From NCBI GenBank assembly GCA_016794345.1, contig JAEUKE010000032.1, positions 25,433 to 89,432 of the forward strand: DNA of 64,000 nucleotides, written 5' to 3'. Of this stretch, positions 50,709 to 58,692 are shown piece after piece. The notes beneath the pieces are model-generated. The model was not told where the DNA came from. It searched no databases and saw nothing but the letters and a program-made list of their open reading frames with translations. The first letter of the stretch is position 1, and every line of letters starts with the position of its first letter. This stretch comes from Myxococcales bacterium. Lineage in GTDB: Bacteria; Myxococcota_A; Polyangia; Polyangiales; Polyangiaceae. A program made the position numbers and the translations under genes.

Positions 50709-52853
50709 ATGACGCCGCTCGTCCGGGCAGCTCTGACTCTTAGGCGCGCGCTCCGCGGTGCGGCGGTGCTCGTGGCTGCGCTCGGCCTGGCCGCGGCCGT
50801 CGTGCTCGACGCGGTGAGCCCGTGGCCCGCCATGTACGCCGTGGTGGTCGGAGCCGTGCTCTTGGTCATCCTCGCGCGCGGGGTCACGCGCCTCGTACGC
50901 GGGAAGGAGCCTGGCGCGCTGGTCGAGATCGAGCTCGGCGCGCTCGCGATGGTCGGCTCCTATTGGCTCGTCTTGCGGGCGGATCGATCGCTCGGCGGCG
51001 AGACCTACCCGGCTGTCTTCGTCTGCCTCGCGGTCGTGAGCGCCTTCGCGCGGCCCGCCGCGTCGCTCGCTGCGCTGACCCTGGGCATCGGCCTCGAGGT
51101 CGCGGTGCGGATGCTCGCGCACGGCGAGCCCAGCCCGATCGGCGTCGCGCCCCACGCGGCCTTCATGATCATCTTCACCGGACTGAACTCCGCGGTGCTG
51201 CGCACCGAGATCGCCCGCCTCCGGAGCGCCTCCGCCACGCGGCTCGGCGAGGAGATCGAGCGCGTCCGCACCGAGGCGCGCAGCTTCCGCCTGCTCGGTG
51301 CGCCGGCCACGAAAGAAGCGGCGCGCCAGTCCGACGACGACGATCGGCTCCTCGTCTCGGGCGTCGAGGAGATCCACCAGTCGGTCCTGTTCGCGCTCCG
51401 CCTCGTCCACGAGACGCTCGGCCTGCACACCGCCATGCTGCTCTGGAAAAACGACGCCGGCACACACCTCAGGGTGAGCGAGCTCGCGAGCGACGCGACC
51501 GATCTGGTCGAGGGGCCGTTCCTCGCCGGCGACGGCGTGTTCGGGGCCGCGCTGTCGGGCGGCAACGCGCTCAGCCTCGCGGACCTGAAGCCCACCTACA
51601 AGCTGCCCTACTACCCCGGCGCTTGCCCGGTCCGCGCCGTGTGTGTGGTCCCCGTGCACGAGCACGGCCGCGTGCGCGGCCTGCTCGTCGCCGACCGCGT
51701 CGTCGACAAGCCGTTCACGCCGCGCGAACAGGCCATGCTCGAGGAGGCCTCCCGCTACGCGGTCCGCGCGATCCACAACGAGCGCGTCTTCTTGCAGCTC
51801 GAGCGCGCCAAGGTCGAACAAGGCAAGCTCTACCGCGCCGCCGAGACGCTCGGCGCGGCGAAGACCGAGTCCGAGGTCATCGAGGCGGGCGTCCACAGCG
51901 CACGCGAGATCACCAGCGTCGACTACGCCGCGCTCACGCTCTTCGACGAGCAGACGCGCACCCACGAGATCCGCGCGACCAGCGGCGACTTCGAGGAGGG
52001 CGACGGCACGGCGCGCACCGGCGCGCGCTTCCGCCAGAACACCGGGCTCGTCTCCATGGCGCTCGAGAACCGCCACCCGCTGCCCTACCGCGGCGCGTAC
52101 GACGAAAAGAAGCAGGTCGTCTTCACCAAACACCTCGTCCCCCCGAGCATGCCGAGCATCTTCGTCTTGCCGCTCGTCGCCCACGAGCGCCCGCTCGGCA
52201 CCCTCGTCCTCGGCTCCCGCCGGCGCGGCGCCTTCGGCGAGGCGGTGCGCGGCACGCTCGAGGTCCTCGCGAGCCACATGGCCGTCTCGCTCGAGGGCGC
52301 GCGCCTCGTGCGCCGCCTCGAGGAGCTCGCCACGACCGACGGCCTCACCGGCCTGCTGAACAAGCGCGCGATGCTCGAGGTCGCGGAGCAGAAGCTCCTC
52401 GCGGCGAAGCGCTTCGGGCGACACCTCTCGGTGCTCGTGACCGACATCGATCACTTCAAGAAGGTGAACGACACCTACGGCCACGACGTGGGCGACATCA
52501 TCATCCGCGGGCTGGGCGACATCCTCCGGCGAGCCAAGCGCTCCACCGACGCGGTCGCCCGGTTCGGCGGCGAGGAGTTCGTCGTCATCTGCGAGGAAAC
52601 CGATCAGGCCGGCGCGACGCTCCTCGCGGAGCGCGTGCGGCAGGAGCTCGAGCGCACGACGTTCGTGGCCGCCGGCCCCGGCGAGGGCAAGACCGTGCAG
52701 GTCACCTGCTCGATCGGGATCGCCACCTTCCCCGAGACCGGTACGACCTGGGACACCCTCTTCAAGGCGGCCGACCAGGCCCTCTACGCGTCCAAGCAGG
52801 GCGGCCGCAACCGCGTCACCGTCGCCGCGGCCGATCGGGTGCACGCCGCCTGA
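50709..52853 (+). CDS. GAF- and GGDEF-domain diguanylate cyclase with membrane N-terminus
   Basis: The 714-residue product makes cyclic di-GMP from GTP. About six hydrophobic helices occupy residues 15-165. Two GAF-like sensor regions follow (about 215-370 and 390-540), the second with typical phrases such as HPLPYRGAYDEKK and LPLVAHERPLGTLVLG. The GGDEF domain has DIDHFKKVNDTYGH and the active site GGEEF at 620-624. An RxxD inhibitory site (RSTD, 611-614) lies five residues before GGEEF, so product feedback inhibition is expected. No EAL domain is present. It is divergent from a histidine kinase gene. Confidence 0.95.
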   Translation: MTPLVRAALTLRRALRGAAVLVAALGLAAAVVLDAVSPWPAMYAVVVGAVLLVILARGVTRLVRGKEPGALVEIELGALAMVGSYWLVLRADRSLGGETYPAVFVCLAVVSAFARPAASLAALTLGIGLEVAVRMLAHGEPSPIGVAPHAAFMIIFTGLNSAVLRTEIARLRSASATRLGEEIERVRTEARSFRLLGAPATKEAARQSDDDDRLLVSGVEEIHQSVLFALRLVHETLGLHTAMLLWKNDAGTHLRVSELASDATDLVEGPFLAGDGVFGAALSGGNALSLADLKPTYKLPYYPGACPVRAVCVVPVHEHGRVRGLLVADRVVDKPFTPREQAMLEEASRYAVRAIHNERVFLQLERAKVEQGKLYRAAETLGAAKTESEVIEAGVHSAREITSVDYAALTLFDEQTRTHEIRATSGDFEEGDGTARTGARFRQNTGLVSMALENRHPLPYRGAYDEKKQVVFTKHLVPPSMPSIFVLPLVAHERPLGTLVLGSRRRGAFGEAVRGTLEVLASHMAVSLEGARLVRRLEELATTDGLTGLLNKRAMLEVAEQKLLAAKRFGRHLSVLVTDIDHFKKVNDTYGHDVGDIIIRGLGDILRRAKRSTDAVARFGGEEFVVICEETDQAGATLLAERVRQELERTTFVAAGPGEGKTVQVTCSIGIATFPETGTTWDTLFKAADQALYASKQGGRNRVTVAAADRVHAA

Positions 52854-52880
52854 GCCCGAGACCTTCGTCGGCAAAGGGCT

Positions 52881-52908
52881 TGCGCAACCCGCCTTCGGGG
52901 CGCATTTT
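52881..52908 (+). terminator. Possible intrinsic terminator after the diguanylate cyclase gene
   Basis: Nested short stems TGCG/CGCA and CCCG/CGGG, with a CCTT loop and bulges, run into ATTTTT. It lies 27 bases after the stop at 52853 and just before the next ATG (52918). The stem is short, so confidence is modest. Confidence 0.35.
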
Positions 52909-52917
52909 TCGCTAACC

Positions 52918-53400
52918 ATGGCGGAAGACAAGAAGCCGACCGACAAGGCGAAAGAGTCCCTCGAGCGCGGGTTCAGCGAGCTGTTCCGCGCAGCGGGGTC
53001 GGTCGCCGAAGCCGTCAAGCGGGAGACGAAGAAGAGCGGCGGCTTGACGAAGGCCGTGGACGACGCCGGCCGCGAGATCGTGCGCGCCGCATCGAACGTG
53101 GCCACCTTCGTCGGGTCGGAGCTCACGACGTGGGGCAAGAAGGCACAAGAGGCCGTGGACCCCGACGCGCGCGCACACGCTCAGCACACGGAGGAGCCGA
53201 TGGAGACCGCCAACAAGAAGCCCCAGTCCGCGGTGACCGGCGAAGAAGACTGGCCGAAGACCCGCGAGGAGTACGAGAAGAAATACGACAGCGAGGGGGA
53301 CGAGTGGCCCCGCTCGCGTGAAGAGTACATCCGCCGCTTTGGGCGCCCGCCCCGTCCCAAGAGCGACGATCCGGGCTTCCGTATCGCGACCGGCAAGTGA
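52918..53400 (+). CDS. Charged helical protein with two WP-x-REEY repeats, function unknown
   Basis: The 160-residue protein has no signal peptide or transmembrane helix. Residues 1-75 are amphipathic-helix-like (ERGFSELFRAAGSVAEAVKR, GREIVRAASNVATFVGSEL), resembling small cytoplasmic stress or phasin-like proteins. The C-terminal part contains two copies of a short motif, DWPKTREEYEKKYD and EWPRSREEYIRRFG, separated by an acidic hinge. No family is recognised. It starts at ATG 52918, nine bases after a possible terminator. Confidence 0.75.
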   Translation: MAEDKKPTDKAKESLERGFSELFRAAGSVAEAVKRETKKSGGLTKAVDDAGREIVRAASNVATFVGSELTTWGKKAQEAVDPDARAHAQHTEEPMETANKKPQSAVTGEEDWPKTREEYEKKYDSEGDEWPRSREEYIRRFGRPPRPKSDDPGFRIATGK

Positions 53401-53454
53401 GGCAGCGTCTCATCCGAGCCGGCGCACGCGTCGATCGAGTCGTATGATCCCCTC

Positions 53455-54534
53455 ATGCTCCTCCGCGCGGTCGCGAGCCCGCTAGCAGCCTCGTTCGATC
53501 GGCTCGTCGCGCGAGCCCTCACGGGGCGGAGCGCAGCGTCTCGACGAGGCTCCAGCGCCGAGGGGCTCGACCACCCGGAGCGGGTCCGCGCCCTCGAGCA
53601 GATCGAGGCCCTCTACCAGGATCTGGCGCTGGAGGACGTCGACGCCTTCTTCGGTCCGCCCGGCTCCGCGCAGCCCAGCCTCGCAACGATCGGCGCGGTC
53701 GGCCACGGCCCGTCGAGGGCACACGTCGTCGACGCGAGCTGGCCGTCCGTGGTGAAGACCTTTTGCGCCGACGTCGCGGACCGCTTCGCCGCCACCCGCG
53801 AGAACCACCGCGCCCACGCGCGGTTTTTCCTCGGCGAGGGCAAGGACCGCTCGGCCGCCATCCTCGTGCACGGCTACCGGGGCGGGCAGCTCGCGATCGA
53901 GGAGCGCGTCTGGCCCGTGCGTTGGCTCCTCGAGCGCGGCGTGGACGTCGCGCTCTTCGTCCTCCCGTTCCACGGCCCGCGCGCCAAGCCCGGCACCGGC
54001 CCGCGTTTTCCTTCCAGCGATCCGCGGTTCACGAACGAGGGCCTGCGCCAGGCCATCGGCGATCTGCGCGCGCTCGTGCGCTACTTCCGCGAAGCCCGAG
54101 GCGCCCGGCAGGTCGGCGCGATGGGCATGAGCCTCGGCGGCTTCACGGTCAGCCTGCTGGCGACGGTGGAGAGCTCGCTCGACTTCGTGGTCCCGGTCAT
54201 CCCGCTCTGCTCCTTCGCGGACGTCGCTCACGCCGCCGGCCGCCTCGTCGGCTCACCCGAGGAGCAAGCCGTGCAGCGCGCTCTGCTCGATCGCGTGCAC
54301 CACGTCGTCAGCCCGCTCGCGCGGCCCTCCAAGGTCCCGAAGGACGCGGCCGTCGTCATCGCCGGCCATGCGGATCGCATCACGCCCATCGCGCACGCGC
54401 AGCGAATCGCCTCGCACCTCGGCGCGGATCTCTTCACCTTCCCAGGTGGCCACCTGCTCCAGTTCGGGCGCAGCGAAGGCTTCCGCACGGTGGGGCGAAT
54501 GCTGGGCCGTCGCGGCGTGTTCCGCGCGCGTTGA
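53455..54534 (+). CDS. Alpha/beta hydrolase
   Basis: The 359-residue protein has the alpha/beta-hydrolase fold in its central part (about 130-350): AAILVHGYRGGQ, VALFVLPFHGPR, the nucleophile Ser in GAMGMSLGGF, an Asp in VVIAGHADRITP and a His in TFPGGHLLQF. An N-terminal helical extension of about 120 residues is atypical. No signal peptide is evident. The substrate is unknown. Its 3' end is followed by a 372-base gene-free region with repeats. Confidence 0.87.
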   Translation: MLLRAVASPLAASFDRLVARALTGRSAASRRGSSAEGLDHPERVRALEQIEALYQDLALEDVDAFFGPPGSAQPSLATIGAVGHGPSRAHVVDASWPSVVKTFCADVADRFAATRENHRAHARFFLGEGKDRSAAILVHGYRGGQLAIEERVWPVRWLLERGVDVALFVLPFHGPRAKPGTGPRFPSSDPRFTNEGLRQAIGDLRALVRYFREARGARQVGAMGMSLGGFTVSLLATVESSLDFVVPVIPLCSFADVAHAAGRLVGSPEEQAVQRALLDRVHHVVSPLARPSKVPKDAAVVIAGHADRITPIAHAQRIASHLGADLFTFPGGHLLQFGRSEGFRTVGRMLGRRGVFRAR

Positions 54535-54580
54535 GGCGACGCGCGCCCAAGCCTCGCGCCCAAGCCTCGAGCTCGCGCCC

Positions 54581-54662
54581 AGCGCCCTCGACCCCAGCGC
54601 CCTCGACCCCAGCGCCCTCGACCCCAGCGCCCAGCGCCCTCGCGCCCAGCGCCCCCGACCCC
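54581..54662. repeat. 15-bp tandem repeat
   Basis: Units of AGCGCCCTCGACCCC lie at 54581, 54596 and 54611, then a 7-base partial unit, then variants at 54633 and 54648. Just upstream, two 13-base copies of GCGCCCAAGCCTC lie at 54543 and 54556. The array sits 3' of the alpha/beta hydrolase gene and is not in its reading frame. Nothing else is recognised in 54535-54700. Confidence 0.7.
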
Positions 54663-54700
54663 TCGAGCTCGCGTCCGCGAGGGGAGTCGCTTTCGGACCC

Positions 54701-54730
54701 GTCAATGTGCAGAGGTGCGCACGTCTGCAC
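54701..54730. repeat. Partial copy of the 38-bp palindrome
   Basis: GTCAATGTGCAGAGG, then TGCGCACGTCTGCAC, repeats the first 30 bases of the palindrome at 54789 (minus one base at the start). It lacks the final ATTGACC arm. The two copies are 88 bases apart. Confidence 0.65.
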
Positions 54731-54788
54731 GCGGCCGTTCGCTCAACAAACGCGAAAAACGAGCCTGAATGGGGGTGTTCATCCCGGC

Positions 54789-54826
54789 GGTCAATGTGCA
54801 GAGGTGCGCACGTCTGCACATTGACC
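54789..54826. repeat. 38-bp near-perfect palindrome
   Basis: Outer arms GGTCAATGTGCAGA and TCTGCACATTGACC are perfect complements (14 bases). They flank G-GTGCGCAC-G, where GTGCGCAC is itself palindromic, so only one symmetric position mismatches. It lies between convergent 3' ends (54534 and 54907). It could be a terminator-like hairpin without a T-run, a protein-binding site, or a recombination site. The rest of the gap 54535-54906 holds nothing else recognised. Confidence 0.75.
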
Positions 54827-54906
54827 ACCTGGACCCCAACCCCGATCGCGCTGCCGCTCCGGGCGGCCGAGGCCACGGCGGCAAGTTGAAGGGGCGGCGC
54901 CGCTGC

Positions 54907-56253
54907 CTAACCCAGAAGGTCGTCCATCGGGTGCTCCACGGGGAGCGCGAAGTCCGTCGCGGGCGTGGAGGCCTCGATGCCCGCGACCTTGCGGAACGCG
55001 CGATGAACATGCGCCGGGTTGAGGCGTGTGCCGGCGGGGTCGTCGGTCGCGAGCGTCGTCGAAGGGCTCGCTGGATCGAGCCGCATGGGCCGGAGCTGCT
55101 CGTCGGTGGCGCCGATGACGCGGCTGCCTGCGATGCCGGGCCCGCTGACGAGCATCGAGGTGACGTTCCAGTGATCTTTGCCCATGCCGGCGTTGTAGGT
55201 CGGCGTGCGGCCGAAGTCGGAGCCGACCACGACGTAGAGCTTGTCGGTCAGGCCGAGCGTCTCGGCGAGCTCGAAGATGAAGCGAAGCAGGAGGAACAGC
55301 TTGCCGGTCTGCTTCTGGTGGTTCGTGTCGTGGGTGGCGTGGGTGTCGAAGCCCGTCGTCGCGATGTTGGCCGCGGCGGCTTGCCCCGAAGAGAACGCGT
55401 AGAGCGCCGTCTCCGCGCTCCGCAGCCAGCTCGTGAGCTGCGTGTCGTTGTAGGGATTCAACGCCGGGAAGGCCGTCTTGGTCTCGATGGGCGTCGTCGG
55501 CAGGGCGAGCGCGAGCTGATCGAAGCCGGCCATGCCGGCGCGCGCCACACGCAGATCCTGGAGGCCCTCGGTCTCGCTCGGCAGGATCGCGCCCTGCCCG
55601 AGGCGGATGAGGCGCTCGTCGTTTGCGAGGCGAATGCGGCTCGCGGTCTCGGCGTCGTGGTAGGTCGACCAGTCCTCCGGGGCCGCGGTCGGGTTGGAGA
55701 CGTTCGGTAGCGACACAGCGCGCAGCGCCGTGGGCGACGCGATGCGCGTGAGCGGGACGAGGTTGGCGGTCACATCGTAGCCGCCGGTCGACAGGTAGGC
55801 GACCGGGAGCTTCTGCTCGCCCAGCTTGGCCGCGGCGAACATCGCGCCGAGCGACGGCAGCTGCTCGAAGCTCTTGCCGCTCCAGACGTGTTTCGTGCCC
55901 GTCTCGTGGTTGTTCGTCTGCGTGTCGATCCCGTTGATGACCGTGAGGCGCGAGCCGTAGTCCGTCAGGAACGCCTGGACGGTGTCGAGCTCCGTCGCGC
56001 CGTCTTTCAAGGAGAGCGGCGCGTAGGTGAAGGGACCCGAGGTCGCCGGCTCCGTGTAAGGGACCTGCACGAGCTCGTTCGCCGTCTTGCCGTCGAAATG
56101 GGTCGTCGGGTCCCAGCCGCCGCCCGCGTGGACGGTGATCAAAAACGGCCCCGCGTACCCGTCGCTGCCGGCGCGCGCACGGAGCGCTGGCAACGCGACG
56201 AAGAGGCCGAGACCGCCGAGGCTACCGAGGAGCTGTCGTCGTGACATTCTCAT
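54907..56253 (-). CDS. DUF1501-family protein with twin-arginine-like signal
   Basis: The ATG at 56253 is preceded by GAGG and lies 8 bases after the upstream stop; 448 residues result. The N-terminus has SRRQLLGSLGG and a hydrophobic segment, a twin-arginine-type signal. The body matches the DUF1501 (sulfatase-like fold) family, with HAGGGWDPTTHFDG, VINGIDTQTNNHETG, VVVGSDFGRTPTYN and GKDHWNVTSMLVSGPG. DUF1501 genes are typically next to DUF1588/1592 cytochrome-like genes, exactly as here. The substrate is unknown. The pair likely forms a periplasmic redox or hydrolytic system (inference). Confidence 0.9.
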   Translation of the reverse strand: MRMSRRQLLGSLGGLGLFVALPALRARAGSDGYAGPFLITVHAGGGWDPTTHFDGKTANELVQVPYTEPATSGPFTYAPLSLKDGATELDTVQAFLTDYGSRLTVINGIDTQTNNHETGTKHVWSGKSFEQLPSLGAMFAAAKLGEQKLPVAYLSTGGYDVTANLVPLTRIASPTALRAVSLPNVSNPTAAPEDWSTYHDAETASRIRLANDERLIRLGQGAILPSETEGLQDLRVARAGMAGFDQLALALPTTPIETKTAFPALNPYNDTQLTSWLRSAETALYAFSSGQAAAANIATTGFDTHATHDTNHQKQTGKLFLLLRFIFELAETLGLTDKLYVVVGSDFGRTPTYNAGMGKDHWNVTSMLVSGPGIAGSRVIGATDEQLRPMRLDPASPSTTLATDDPAGTRLNPAHVHRAFRKVAGIEASTPATDFALPVEHPMDDLLG

Positions 56254-56261
56254 CGTCGGCC

Positions 56262-58646
56262 TCACTGGAACAAGAAGCGGTAGTCGTTGAGGAGGTACGA
56301 GACCACGGCCATCCACGAGCGGATCGTGTAGTCGGGGTCGTCGGTGATCTGGTCGGCTGCGTCGAGCGGCGTGTCGACGTAGCTCGTGCAGGTCGGGCTG
56401 CAGTTCTGTCCTTGCGGCGTCGCGCGATCCCATCTGCCCTGACAGGACGAGGGCAACGCCGGGTCGGCGGCGGCCGCGAGCTGGGCGTAGGTGTCGGCGA
56501 ACACCTGGTAAGCCGCCGTGACCTCCGCGCCGTCGACCGGCTCCTGGACGCCTGTCAGCCGCGCGATGAGGTATGCGATGTTCTCGCGGATCTCCGCCTC
56601 GTCGGTCGCGGGCACCGAGCTCGTCTCGACCGCGGGGAAGAGGAGCCGCTCGGCCGGCGGCTTGGTGAAGTCCCAGGCGACCGACCGGCAAGCCATCTCG
56701 TTGGCCATTCGTGCGGCCACCGACGAAAAGAGCGAGTTCGGATCGGCGAGGCGCTCGGTCACGGCGAGCGAGTCGATGCCGCCGTAGAAGACCTCGTAGT
56801 CGGTGAGGAGCAAGTGGCGAGCGTTGCCGGTCGCATCCCAGCTCCCCCAGTGTGTCCCGAAGACGGCCTGCACCTTGTCCGCCGCGAGCTCCGGCGTGAG
56901 GAGCCTGCCGCCGCCGAGCCGCGACGCGAGGTGCGCGTTGAAGCCATCCGGGACCGTCGACGCGCGAAAGAACGGGCTCTTCACGATCCGCGAGACGACG
57001 ATGCGGACGTCGTAGCCGCCTTCGCGGAAGGCCTTGGCCACGTCTTGCAGGAAGCGGTCCTCCGTGTCCCACGCGTGGAAGCGCGCCTCGAGATCCGCTG
57101 CGGCGAGATCCGTCGGGTAAGGCTGCGGCGTTCGACCGGTGATGCCGCGATAGAGGATGCGCGTCATCGACAGCGAGAACCGCGGGTCCTCCGTGATGCG
57201 CGTCGCCATCCAGCCGAGCATGTCCTTCTCCTGGCCCGGCATCGCCTCGGCGCCGAAGCCCGGCGGCAACATCTCCTGGTGGCGGTTGGTCGCCGCCGTC
57301 ATGTTCGGATCGAAGTCGATCGACGCGCTGTCGGGGAACGCCGAGAAGGAGTTCGCGACCGGGTCGACCGTCGTGTGGCAGGCCGAGCACGCCGACGCGT
57401 TGCGCGGCGCGTTCGCGACGGCCGTCAGCGCGGAGGTGTCGACCGGGCGCTGCGCGAGGGCGAGCACGTTGGTCGCGAGGAACGCGTCGTAGACGATGCG
57501 CGCGCGACCGCGGTCGCGGTTCGTCGCCGTGCTCACCCAGCGACCGAGGAAGCCGGGCGTGGAGAGCACGCCCACGTGCGGGTAGGCGCCGTCGACGAGG
57601 GCCGTCACTTGCTCTTCCTTCCAGTCCCCGTAGTTTTCGGGTGAAGGCGCGTCGAAGTCTGCCTCGAGCCCGTAGAGGATCGCCGAGTAGGGGTTCACCA
57701 TCGTGTAGTCGGCGGTGAGGATCTCGGTGAACGGCCGGTTCTTGCGGACCACGTTGGCGATGATCTCGAGCGGCTCATCCGTCAGCGCGCGGCGCGCCGC
57801 CGTCCACTTCGCGTTGAACGCCGAGGTGCACGCCGTGAGCTCCGCCCCGGTGAGCCCGGTGCAGAACGCGGTCGCGCCGTCCTTGCACTCCTGCGAAGCC
57901 GGATAGTTGTCGGTCGGGAACTGGAAGCAGCTCACCTGGACCGAGGCGCCCGCCTCGGTGAGGAGCGTGTCGTTGAAGAAGGTCTTGATGCGCCGGATGA
58001 AGCCCTCCTCCGCGAGGAGCGCGGTCAGGCGCGCGTCGAACGTCACCTCGTCCGCGATGCCGATCTCATCCGCGGTCGGGAGCCGCCCGCCGAGGACGAG
58101 CGCGGCGCGCCGGTAGGTCTCGTCCCACCCGTGCACGCCGACGGTCGAGAGATCTTCACCCGTGGGCGTCGCGCACTGCAGCGTCGGGTCCTTCGTCATC
58201 GCCGCGAACTGCTCGAGCGCTTTGTACTCGGGCGAGTCCGAGGCGAAGAGCGCGCCGCCCACGTGTGTGTCGCCGCCGGTCGGCTTCAAGAGCAGCTTGG
58301 GGATGTCGCCGACCTCCTCGAGCACCATGCGATCGAGCTGCGCGATGTTCTCGTCGAGAAAGCCCGGGTGCGTGTCCCATTGCAGGACGAAGCCCGCCGT
58401 CTTCTGCTTGGCGTTGTCCCCGGTCGAAGCCTCGCCGCCCGGCGCATGACAGGAGCTGCACTGCTGCGCGAGGGTCGGCCAGACCTGCAGCGCGAAATAC
58501 GTGCGCATGTCCTGACACTCTGGGTTCGTCGTCCCCCCACCGCCTCCTCCCGTGGCGTCGACCGGCGGCTTTTCGCCGTCCTCGAGGTCTCCCACGCAGC
58601 TCACCGCCCAGGGCAGGAGCAACCAGAGAAGCTTGGTGGCCCTCAT
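56262..58646 (-). CDS. DUF1592/DUF1588-type diheme cytochrome-like lipoprotein
   Basis: The start at ATG 58646 (a GTG lies one codon upstream) gives 794 residues with a lipoprotein signal (LLPWAVSC). The N-terminus has a heme-binding CSSCH and the middle a second site CSACHTTVDPVANSF, both with CxxCH. The DUF1592/DUF1588 regions include GVLSTPGFLGRWVSTATNRD and DPRFSLSMTRILYRGITGR. Proteins of this type pair with DUF1501 proteins, encoded immediately downstream. They are predicted periplasmic or outer-membrane electron-transfer proteins of unknown substrate. Confidence 0.9.
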   Translation of the reverse strand: MRATKLLWLLLPWAVSCVGDLEDGEKPPVDATGGGGGGTTNPECQDMRTYFALQVWPTLAQQCSSCHAPGGEASTGDNAKQKTAGFVLQWDTHPGFLDENIAQLDRMVLEEVGDIPKLLLKPTGGDTHVGGALFASDSPEYKALEQFAAMTKDPTLQCATPTGEDLSTVGVHGWDETYRRAALVLGGRLPTADEIGIADEVTFDARLTALLAEEGFIRRIKTFFNDTLLTEAGASVQVSCFQFPTDNYPASQECKDGATAFCTGLTGAELTACTSAFNAKWTAARRALTDEPLEIIANVVRKNRPFTEILTADYTMVNPYSAILYGLEADFDAPSPENYGDWKEEQVTALVDGAYPHVGVLSTPGFLGRWVSTATNRDRGRARIVYDAFLATNVLALAQRPVDTSALTAVANAPRNASACSACHTTVDPVANSFSAFPDSASIDFDPNMTAATNRHQEMLPPGFGAEAMPGQEKDMLGWMATRITEDPRFSLSMTRILYRGITGRTPQPYPTDLAAADLEARFHAWDTEDRFLQDVAKAFREGGYDVRIVVSRIVKSPFFRASTVPDGFNAHLASRLGGGRLLTPELAADKVQAVFGTHWGSWDATGNARHLLLTDYEVFYGGIDSLAVTERLADPNSLFSSVAARMANEMACRSVAWDFTKPPAERLLFPAVETSSVPATDEAEIRENIAYLIARLTGVQEPVDGAEVTAAYQVFADTYAQLAAAADPALPSSCQGRWDRATPQGQNCSPTCTSYVDTPLDAADQITDDPDYTIRSWMAVVSYLLNDYRFLFQ

Positions 58647-58692
58647 CACGACGATTGTATACGTGGTCAGGCCAATTCTGATCGGGTTTTCG

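Noticed and set aside
50580..53138. Long minus-strand open frame opposite the diguanylate cyclase
   Set aside because: It is antisense to GAF and GGDEF motifs; no independent evidence supports it.
54541..54824. Plus-strand frame reading Pro/Ala/Ser/Thr repeats after the hydrolase gene
   Set aside because: It is out of frame with the hydrolase and has no start, ribosome site or conserved end of its own.
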